A DNA stretch of 46,970 bases. Origin: an uncultured Gammaproteobacteria bacterium. GTDB lineage: Bacteria; Pseudomonadota; Gammaproteobacteria; Pseudomonadales; Pseudohongiellaceae. This document shows positions 13,542 through 20,003 of the stretch, piece after piece. The stretch covers positions 1 to 46,970 of the forward strand of contig CALEJT010000024.1 of the NCBI GenBank assembly GCA_937898685.1, in the 5' to 3' direction. Each line of letters opens with the position of its first letter. Position 1 is the first letter of the stretch. A program made the position numbers and the translations under genes. The notes under the pieces are model-generated. The model was not told where the DNA came from. It did no database searches and saw nothing but the letters and a program-made list of their open reading frames with translations.

Positions 13542-15230
13542 ATGGCAGGACTTCTGTCCAAGGAACGCATCGTCGCCGAGCCCGGCTTCAACCGTTGGAA
13601 GGTGCCGCCGGCTTCCGTCGCCATTCATCTATGTATCGGTTCCGTTTATGCCTGGAGCATCTACAACCCGCCCTTGACCCGTCTTTTCGGTGTCGCCGCG
13701 CCGGCAGCGGATGACTGGAGTCTGCAGGACGTCACCTGGATCTTCTCCGTCGCCATCGTGTTCCTCGGGCTTTCCGCCGCCTTTGCCGGTCGCTGGCTCG
13801 AACGGGTGGGGCCGCGCATGGTCGGTACGGTGGCGGCGTTCTGCTGGGGCGGCGGTTATCTGCTCGGCAGCGTCGGCATCCTCACGCATCAACTGTGGCT
13901 GCTCTACCTCGGCTATGGCGTGATCGGTGGCTGCGGCCTGGGTTTGGGCTACGTCTCGCCGGTCAGTACCTTGATCCGCTGGTTCCCCGACCGCCGCGGC
14001 ATGGCGACCGGTCTCGCCATCATGGGCTTTGGGGGAGGGGCCATCATCGGCGCGCCGCTCAAGCGCTATCTCATGCAGCTTTTTTATGAAGCGCCGGACT
14101 ACCTCGGTCCCGTCGGTCAGGTGAACCTGATCACCGATGCCGGACGCCGCTTCGTGGAACAGGCGGGGCAGCGGTTGGAAGTGGTCGTGGTGGGCGCCAA
14201 CGACGTCGCCGGCATGCTGGTGCGCGGGGCGGAGGGGGTGTATGTGGTGGGCACCGGGTCCACCGGCGTGGCGCAGACCTTCCTGGTCCTTGGGCTCTTC
14301 TACTTCGTGATCATGTTGATCGCAGCCTTCTCCTACCGCGTGCCGCCGGAAGGCTGGCTGCCGGCCGGCTGGACGCCGCCCAAGGAAGATCCGCAGCACA
14401 AGAAACTCATCACCACTCGCCACGTCGACATCGACGAGGCGCTCAAGACGCCACAGTTCTATCAGCTCTGGCTGGTGCTCTGCATGAACGTCAGTGCCGG
14501 CATCGGTGTGCTGGGGGTGGCGAGCACGATGATGAGCGAGATCTTCGGCACCACGCTGCCCAACATCGTGGACGGCGCCTTCGCCGCCACCTATGTCAGC
14601 ATGATCAGCGTCTTCAACATGTTGGGGCGCTTTCTGTGGGCTTCGTCGTCGGACTACATAGGAAGGAAGAACACCTACTGGATCTTCTTCGCGCTCGGCA
14701 TCCTGCTTTATCTATCCGTGCCCTTCGCCGCCAACCAGGTGAGCGTGCAGCCCTCGGTGGTGTGGCTGGTACTGTTCTACGGTGCGACCATGTTGATTTT
14801 TACGATGTACGGCGGCGGTTTCGCGACGATTCCCGCCTATCTGGCCGACGTTTTCGGCACGAAGTTCGTCGGCGGCATCCATGGGCGACTGCTCACCGCC
14901 TGGAGCATGGCGGGGGTGGTGGGGCCCTTGGCCATCACCTCACTGCGCGAGTCCGCCTCGCTACGCGCCATCGCAGACCTGGCCAGCAAGGTCGATCCCG
15001 TGGCCTTCGCGCAGCGCTTCGGCGCGCCACTGGAGCAACTCGATCAACTCGTGGCGGCGCAGACCGTGACCATCGCCCGGCTGATGGAGCTAGCACCTTC
15101 CGGCACGGTCGATCCGACACCCGGGCTCTACAACAGCACCATGTACCTGATGGCGGCACTGCTGGCAGTCGGTCTGATCAGCAATGCGCTGATGCGACCG
15201 GTGGCGGAGAAGCACTATCTGAAGGAATGA
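13542..15230 (+). CDS. OFA-type MFS transporter (oxalate/formate antiporter family)
   Basis: A 562-residue, 12-helix major facilitator. The N-terminus (VAIHLCIGSVYAWSIYNPPL) and the WFPDRRGMATGLAIMGFGGG segment, followed by IIGAPL, are characteristic of the oxalate:formate antiporter-like (OFA) family. Compared with a minimal MFS it carries a hydrophilic insert of roughly 60 residues between helices 5 and 6 (about 183-245) and a second insert near the last helix (about 475-525). An AGGGG Shine-Dalgarno site precedes the ATG. Substrate cannot be read from sequence; family members move small carboxylates such as oxalate, formate or lactate. It is followed by a hairpin and a new promoter-like element, so it is probably a single-gene unit. 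Confidence 0.88.
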   Translation: MAGLLSKERIVAEPGFNRWKVPPASVAIHLCIGSVYAWSIYNPPLTRLFGVAAPAADDWSLQDVTWIFSVAIVFLGLSAAFAGRWLERVGPRMVGTVAAFCWGGGYLLGSVGILTHQLWLLYLGYGVIGGCGLGLGYVSPVSTLIRWFPDRRGMATGLAIMGFGGGAIIGAPLKRYLMQLFYEAPDYLGPVGQVNLITDAGRRFVEQAGQRLEVVVVGANDVAGMLVRGAEGVYVVGTGSTGVAQTFLVLGLFYFVIMLIAAFSYRVPPEGWLPAGWTPPKEDPQHKKLITTRHVDIDEALKTPQFYQLWLVLCMNVSAGIGVLGVASTMMSEIFGTTLPNIVDGAFAATYVSMISVFNMLGRFLWASSSDYIGRKNTYWIFFALGILLYLSVPFAANQVSVQPSVVWLVLFYGATMLIFTMYGGGFATIPAYLADVFGTKFVGGIHGRLLTAWSMAGVVGPLAITSLRESASLRAIADLASKVDPVAFAQRFGAPLEQLDQLVAAQTVTIARLMELAPSGTVDPTPGLYNSTMYLMAALLAVGLISNALMRPVAEKHYLKE

Positions 15231-15260
15231 AAGGTGCTGGACCTTTACATTTGGAAACTG

Positions 15261-15286
15261 GCCAGCCCCCGGCTGGCGCTATAACA
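15261..15286 (+). promoter_or_regulatory. Hairpin and putative -10 between MFS and cyclophilin genes
   Basis: A perfect 7-bp inverted repeat, GCCAGCC-ccc-GGCTGGC (15261-15277), is followed directly by TATAAC, a good -10. The hairpin would occupy the spacer of that promoter, so it could act as a terminator stem for the MFS transcript, as an operator, or both. No T-run follows and no clear -35 is present. Confidence 0.35.
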
Positions 15287-15392
15287 TGGCGCACTTTCCG
15301 GGGGAGCCTGCGTCAACCCCGGCGTGCCGGCCGCGTTGAGCGGCTCAGAAGAGATGTCCGGCAGGTGCCGGCCCAAGCATTCGGTTGAACCC

Positions 15393-17006
15393 ATGTCACG
15401 TACCACGCCTTTCGCTCTACTGTTCGCTCTCTGCGCATCGTTCCTCGCCCCGGAAACTCTGGCTCAGCAGAACAAGACCTACGCCTGCTTCGAGACCAAC
15501 ATGGGTGAGTTCTGCATGAAGTTCCTGCGCGACAGGGCGCCCAACACGGTCGACAATTTCGTCAAGTATGTCGAGCGGGGCAGTTACGACCAGACCTTCA
15601 TTCACCGCGCCGTCAACGGCTTCGTGCAGGGCGGTGGCTACAAACTGGAGCCCCTCGGTGAGCCCATCCCTGACGATGGCACGATCGAAAACGAATTTGG
15701 CGCCTCGAACGTGCGCGGCACGGTGGCCATGGCCAAGCTCGACGGTGATCCGAACAGCGCCACCACGGAGTGGTTCATCAACGTAGGCGACAACTCTTCC
15801 ACCCTCGATTACACCAATGGTGGCTTCACCGTCTTCGCGGAGATCGTGCGCGGCATGGACGTAGTGGATGCCATCGGTCGTTCCATCCCGGTGAGCTTGG
15901 CCGACTCCCTCGGCCCCGTCTTCAACACCGTGCCCGTGTTGCGCCGCGATCCCGATGGCGTGGATCTCGATGATCTGGTGCAGGTCTGGCACGTCTATCT
16001 CACCGACACCGTGGAGGAGCAGCCGCTCAACCCCGACGACGACACCGAGGAGCGTCAGCGCATCTTCCAGTGTGTGGCGGATTGGATCAGCGAGATCCAT
16101 CCGACTGAGGTGTGCATGGAGTCCAACCTCGGCAACTTCTGCATGGACCTGATGCCCGACGTGGCCTCGCGGACCGTCGCCAACTTCCTCCACTACGTGG
16201 CGGACGGTGACTACGACAATTCCATCATCCACCGCAGCGTGCCCGGCTTCGTCGTGCAGGGTGGTGGCTTCAGGACCAAGCCTCTGTTCAGTCGTGTGCC
16301 GGGTGATCCCACGATCCAGAACGAATACTCCACGCCCAATACGCGCGGCACCGTGGCCATGGCCAAGGCTGCCGGTGCTCCGGATAGCGCCACCAGCGAA
16401 TGGTTCGTGAACCTCACGGACAACAGCGAGACCCTCGGCCCCAACAACAGTGGCGGCTTCACTGTGTTTGCCCGTGTGCGCGAATCCGATATGTGGCTGT
16501 TCGATCAGATCGCGTCGCTGGAAATCAGGGATCTGTCCCAGCTGATCAGCAGTGGTGCTTTCAGCGAGGTGCCGTTGCGCCGTGTCGGCCCCGAAGGTGG
16601 TCTGACCCTGGACGACTTCGTCGTGATCCGCCGCGCCTACATCCCGGGTCACGAAACCAACCCCTGTGTGCCGCCCAAGCCGGACGCCGTCACCGAGTTT
16701 TCCAAACGCACCTTCCGCGCGCCGGTGCGTTTCCCGGATGGGCAGATCCTGGAAATCCAGTTCAGCCAGCCCTTCCGCGCCAACGTCTACCTGTTCGAGC
16801 CACAGCTCTACTCGGTACGTGCGTTGAAGGATGTGGGCCAGGAAACCGCCGAATACTTCGCGGACGAAGGTCTGCTGGTGATCCCGTCGGTGCTGCTGCC
16901 GAACAACACGGTGGTCTACAACGTGCGTCTGCGCATGGAAGACAAGCGCTACTTCAGCTTCGTCCTGGAAAGCTTCGACAGAGAGCCGCCGGCCGGATCC
17001 AACTGA
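15393..17006 (+). CDS. Exported two-domain cyclophilin-type peptidylprolyl isomerase
   Basis: A 537-residue protein with a signal peptide (about 1-25, ending ETLAQ) and two tandem cyclophilin domains (about 28-190 and 237-400). Both keep the core FIHR/IIHR...GF...QGGG and GTVAMAK motifs. Both have an SATxEWF segment and open with a Cys-x8-Cys pair (C32/C41 in the first domain), which could form a disulfide after export. A 100-residue beta-rich C-terminal region has no family I recognise. I chose the ATG at 15393 because the signal peptide begins there; 23 extra upstream codons are possible but look non-coding. The role would be proline isomerisation in periplasmic folding. The tandem duplication is unusual for bacterial cyclophilins, which normally have one domain. 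Confidence 0.88.
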   Translation: MSRTTPFALLFALCASFLAPETLAQQNKTYACFETNMGEFCMKFLRDRAPNTVDNFVKYVERGSYDQTFIHRAVNGFVQGGGYKLEPLGEPIPDDGTIENEFGASNVRGTVAMAKLDGDPNSATTEWFINVGDNSSTLDYTNGGFTVFAEIVRGMDVVDAIGRSIPVSLADSLGPVFNTVPVLRRDPDGVDLDDLVQVWHVYLTDTVEEQPLNPDDDTEERQRIFQCVADWISEIHPTEVCMESNLGNFCMDLMPDVASRTVANFLHYVADGDYDNSIIHRSVPGFVVQGGGFRTKPLFSRVPGDPTIQNEYSTPNTRGTVAMAKAAGAPDSATSEWFVNLTDNSETLGPNNSGGFTVFARVRESDMWLFDQIASLEIRDLSQLISSGAFSEVPLRRVGPEGGLTLDDFVVIRRAYIPGHETNPCVPPKPDAVTEFSKRTFRAPVRFPDGQILEIQFSQPFRANVYLFEPQLYSVRALKDVGQETAEYFADEGLLVIPSVLLPNNTVVYNVRLRMEDKRYFSFVLESFDREPPAGSN

Positions 17007-17055
17007 GGAACCGGCCGGCGTCGCCCCGCCACCTGCCGTGAGCTGAGGAGCCTGC

Positions 17056-17658
17056 GTGCTGCAAACCTGGGCGGGTATCGCCGCCATCGTGCTCACTCTC
17101 GGGGCCTATGTTCCCTACCTGCGCGCCATCCTGCGCGCGCAGGTCAAACCCCACTTCTACTCCTGGCTGATCTGGAGTCTCACCACCTCCATCGTTTTTC
17201 TGGCTCAGCTCTTCGAAGGTGGCGGCACCGGTGCCTGGCCCACGGGTGTTTCCGCGCTCATCACGATACTCGTCGCCTGGCTCGCCTGGTGGCGCAAGAG
17301 CGATCTCAGCGTCACACGCAGTGACCGGTTCTTTCTCATCGCGGCCTTGAGCTCGCTGCCGGCTTGGTTTCTGACGAAGGATCCGCTGTGGTCGGTGGTG
17401 ATCCTCACCGCAGTCGATGCCCTCGGCTTCGGCCCTACCTTGCGCAAGCTCTGGTACTTCCCTTTCGAGGAAAGCTTCCAGTTCTATGCGCTCTTCGCCG
17501 TGCGCAGCACGTTATCCATCATTGCGCTCGAAATGCTCAACGCCACCACGGTGCTCTTCCCAGCCGTGATGGTCATCGCCTGCATACTCGTTTGTGTGCT
17601 GCTGTGGTGGCGTCGGCGCAACCTGCGTACCGCGGAGTCTTCTCCCCAAAGATCGTGA
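17056..17658 (+). CDS. Multi-pass membrane protein, PQ-loop-like
   Basis: A 200-residue protein with about seven hydrophobic segments and an Arg-rich C-terminal end. The first helix pair (GAYVPYLRAIL, then KPHFYSWLIWSL) resembles a PQ-loop/SWEET repeat, with YVPY in place of PQ, and a second similar unit occurs around LGFGPTLRKLWYFP. That suggests a small transporter or sensor, but the match is weak and by eye. The start is a GTG at 17056, supported by GAGGAG 5 nt upstream. It follows the cyclophilin by 49 nt and may be cotranscribed with it. No specific function can be assigned. Confidence 0.7.
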   Translation: MLQTWAGIAAIVLTLGAYVPYLRAILRAQVKPHFYSWLIWSLTTSIVFLAQLFEGGGTGAWPTGVSALITILVAWLAWWRKSDLSVTRSDRFFLIAALSSLPAWFLTKDPLWSVVILTAVDALGFGPTLRKLWYFPFEESFQFYALFAVRSTLSIIALEMLNATTVLFPAVMVIACILVCVLLWWRRRNLRTAESSPQRS

Positions 17659-17664
17659 CTCGCC

Positions 17665-17693
17665 TTGCCTAGGTAGTGCCGCTGGTTTACTTT
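17665..17693 (+). promoter_or_regulatory. Sigma-70-like promoter of the exported methyltransferase-like gene
   Basis: TTGCCT (17665-17670), a 17-nt spacer and TACTTT (17688-17693) make a good sigma-70 pattern about 43 nt before the ATG at 17736. The 13-mer GCTGGTTTACTTT that contains the -10 occurs again at 45770-45782, also upstream of a gene. Confidence 0.5.
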
Positions 17694-17735
17694 GCGGCGC
17701 TCAGGGATTCTTGTGTAACCACAGAGGTGTGAGTC

Positions 17736-18473
17736 ATGCATTCGTTGAAACAATTAAGAAAGGTCGGGTTCGCGCTGTTGCTGTCGTTGGGTGGCGCCTC
17801 GCTGGCTCAGGCATTGCCGGCTGATTTCATGGACAAGCTGACTGCAGACACCCGTCCCGAAGCCGACAAGGCGCGCGATGGCGCGCGTCGCCCCTATCAG
17901 GTGATGGAGCTACTTGGCGTGCAGGAAGGCTGGACCGTCGTGGACGTGTCCGCCGGTGGTGGCTGGTTCACCCGCGTCATCTCCGCTGCCGTAGGTCCGA
18001 ATGGCAAGGTGCTGTCCCAGTTCGGCACCCGTCCGCTGCAGAACAACAACGGTCAGGCGCAACGTGAGCTCGCCGCTCAGCTCGGCAACGTCGAGCCGGT
18101 GTTCGATGAGATGAGCGCCATTCCGGAAGGAGTCGCTGACGCTGCCGTCACCGCACTCAACCTGCATGACCAGTACAACTTCCGTGGTGAGGAAGGCGCT
18201 CAGCGTTTCCTGAAAGACATCTACAACGTGCTCAAACCCGGTGGGGTGGCCTTGGTCATCGACCACAACGGTGATGAAGGCAAGGACAACGGCAGCCTGC
18301 ATCGCATGCCTGCTTCCGCAGCACGCGAGCAGATTCAGAAAGCCGGCTTCGAGATCGTCACTGAATCCGACATCCTGCGTACCACTGCCGATGACCACAC
18401 GCTCTCTTCGGACAGTCCGATCCTTGGTCGCGACACGGATCAGTTCCTGTTCGTCGTGCGCAAGCCAGGCTGA
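17736..18473 (+). CDS. Exported class I methyltransferase-like protein
   Basis: A 245-residue protein with a clear signal peptide (about 1-27, ending AQALP) followed by a Rossmann-like methyltransferase domain. Motif I is VVDVSAGGGWFTR (68-80): the acidic residue D70 and glycines G74/G76 are kept, but the first Gly is S72. Later strands (AVTALNLHDQYNF; LKPGGVALVIDHN) match the class I pattern. A family of such signal-bearing proteins exists in gammaproteobacteria. SAM is not expected in the periplasm, so either the N-terminus is not cleaved or the fold has another role. It has its own promoter and is closed by a strong terminator at 18497. Confidence 0.78.
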   Translation: MHSLKQLRKVGFALLLSLGGASLAQALPADFMDKLTADTRPEADKARDGARRPYQVMELLGVQEGWTVVDVSAGGGWFTRVISAAVGPNGKVLSQFGTRPLQNNNGQAQRELAAQLGNVEPVFDEMSAIPEGVADAAVTALNLHDQYNFRGEEGAQRFLKDIYNVLKPGGVALVIDHNGDEGKDNGSLHRMPASAAREQIQKAGFEIVTESDILRTTADDHTLSSDSPILGRDTDQFLFVVRKPG

Positions 18474-18496
18474 AACTTCTGGTTCCTGCGAACACG

Positions 18497-18522
18497 AAAA
18501 AGCCGGCGATGCCGGCTTTTTT
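18497..18522 (+). terminator. Rho-independent terminator after methyltransferase-like gene
   Basis: AAAAAGCCGGC, a 3-nt loop and GCCGGC followed by six T. It lies 24 nt past the stop and closes the transcript. It is almost the same as the terminator at 46936. Confidence 0.88.
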
Positions 18523-18951
18523 GTTGCCTGCGCTTGCACCACGGTGCGCTTGACGCGTTTTTCCATTATTGGATGAGCAGTCTTTTACGCGAAATTTTCG
18601 TGGCGCGCGGGAATGCCGACGTCCGTGGAATGAGGAAGGAGCGTGGATTTCGCTCGGGAAACGTCCGTGTTTCCTTGTTGTCTAAAGCAAAGAGAGTCAC
18701 GAAGACGTCACTTCTTGTGCGCCGTCAAACTGGCCTTCGGGCCCCTTGGACCGCCGCGCGGGAAGTAGTTCTTCGTGGATTCCCTTGTGGTAAAGTGCGC
18801 CGCTCACTAAAACGAAGAACCTGTTGTAACGGGTCCCACTACGTCCAGCTCTGACGACGGGCCGCGTTGCGCGGCTTCCGCGGATTTTCAGATTTCTTCC
18901 AAGTTCCTGGCGTAGAAAGACCCCATATACGGCAGTACAGGTGTTGAAATC
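18523..18951 (+). promoter_or_regulatory. 429-base gap upstream of the MBL-fold gene
   Basis: No credible gene is present: the open frames here lack ribosome binding sites and resemble no known protein. A 6-bp hairpin (GGAAAC/GTTTCC) lies near 18658-18675. A possible -10 (GGTAAAGT) lies near 18788, and the same GTAAAGT-plus-CGC arrangement is seen near 43936, upstream of the malic enzyme. A GC-rich imperfect inverted repeat lies near 18860-18884. An AGGTG stretch about 8 nt before 18952 may serve as ribosome binding site. Confidence 0.35.
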
Positions 18952-19875
18952 ATGAAATCGTTCCGCAGAACCTTGTTGCAAGCCTTCGCGTTGAGCCCGC
19001 TGGCCTTGAATCTCAGCCTGCCTGCGCTCGCCCAGAATTCGCTCACCACCACCGCCATCGACGACAAGCTCACCCTGATCAGTGGTGCCGGTGTGAACGT
19101 CGTCGTCGCCGTGGGTCCGGAATCCGTGGTGGTGGTCGACGGTGGTCTGGCAGAAAACGCCGACGCACTGCTTGCTCAAATCGATGCGATTGCCGCAGGC
19201 AAACCCATCGCTGCGCTCTTCAACACCAACTGGCGCCCCGATAAATGTGGCCTCAACCAGGCGCTGGCCGCGCGCGGCGTGCCGATCATCGCGCACGAGA
19301 ATACGCGCCTTTGGCAGAACGCCGAGTTCTACAGCGAATGGCTGGATCTCGAACACACGCCGATGCCGAAGGAAATGCAGGCGAACCAGACCTTCTACGA
19401 CAAGGGCACGTTGACGCTTGGTGACGAAACCATCGAATACGGTTGGATCAGCCAGGCCGCCACCGATGGCGACATCTATGTGCATTTCAAGAAGTCAGAT
19501 GTGCTGGTGGTGGGTGACATGGTGGGCAACGGCGCCTATCCGCTGCTCGACTACGTCACCGGCGGTTGGATCGGCGGTGCGCAGAAAGCCGTGCGTGGTC
19601 TGATCGAACTCAGCAGCGATTCGACCAAGATCGTTGCGTCGCAGGGTGGACCGGTGAACAAGGCCCACCTCGAAAAACAGGCCGCGATGTTGGATCACGC
19701 CTACGAGAAAGTGGCGGAAGCCTTCAAGACCGGTCGTAGTTTGAAGGAATTCAAGGCTGCCGACCCGATGCAGCCGTTCAACGCCGAGTGGGGTGATCCC
19801 GATCTCTTCCTCGCGTTGCTATACAAAGGCACCTGGTACCACATTCCGGGCAGGGCCGTACAAGGCATCATTTGA
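18952..19875 (+). CDS. Exported MBL-fold protein lacking metal-binding histidines
   Basis: A 307-residue protein with a signal peptide (about 1-28). The N-terminal strands (TLISGAGVNVVVAVGPESVV, then VVDGG) are those of the metallo-beta-lactamase fold seen in SoxH-like and quinoprotein-relay hydrolases. The zinc motif NTHWHxDHxG is here NTNWRPDKCG (91-100), so N93, R95 and K98 replace three ligands and only D97 stays. The later ligand in HTDGD is A170 and that in PGHGP is G232; D189 in GDM is kept. It is therefore almost certainly unable to bind the usual zinc pair. It lies upstream of the DUF1592 cassette, separated by 128 nt. Probably a pseudoenzyme or binding protein. Confidence 0.82.
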   Translation: MKSFRRTLLQAFALSPLALNLSLPALAQNSLTTTAIDDKLTLISGAGVNVVVAVGPESVVVVDGGLAENADALLAQIDAIAAGKPIAALFNTNWRPDKCGLNQALAARGVPIIAHENTRLWQNAEFYSEWLDLEHTPMPKEMQANQTFYDKGTLTLGDETIEYGWISQAATDGDIYVHFKKSDVLVVGDMVGNGAYPLLDYVTGGWIGGAQKAVRGLIELSSDSTKIVASQGGPVNKAHLEKQAAMLDHAYEKVAEAFKTGRSLKEFKAADPMQPFNAEWGDPDLFLALLYKGTWYHIPGRAVQGII

Positions 19876-19959
19876 TCGATAGCGCGGGCCTGTCGCTCCC
19901 ATCGCTTCTGACAATTGGTCGAGTCGACAAGGTGTAGATTACAACGCGCTAAAAGGGGG

Positions 19960-19973
19960 CCGGGGCAACCCGG
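19960..19973 (+). promoter_or_regulatory. GNRA-capped hairpin in the leader of the DUF1592 gene
   Basis: CCGGG-GCAA-CCCGG forms a 5-bp GC stem with a GNRA-type tetraloop, 30 nt before the start codon at 20004. As RNA it would be stable. It could be part of a structured leader or protect the message 5' end. I could not match it to a known riboswitch. Confidence 0.4.
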
Positions 19974-20003
19974 ACCGGAGCTAAGTAGTAACGGAGAATG
20001 AAG

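Noticed and set aside
18534..18854. A plus-strand open frame of about 106 codons in the gap before the MBL-fold gene.
   Set aside because: No ribosome binding site, starts inside the sequence just after a terminator, and is Arg-rich in a way typical of non-coding GC-rich sequence.
19921..20003. The DUF1592 leader as a c-di-GMP (GEMM) riboswitch, suggested by its GCAA tetraloop.
   Set aside because: The two-helix GEMM core and its tetraloop receptor are not visible; only one short hairpin can be drawn.
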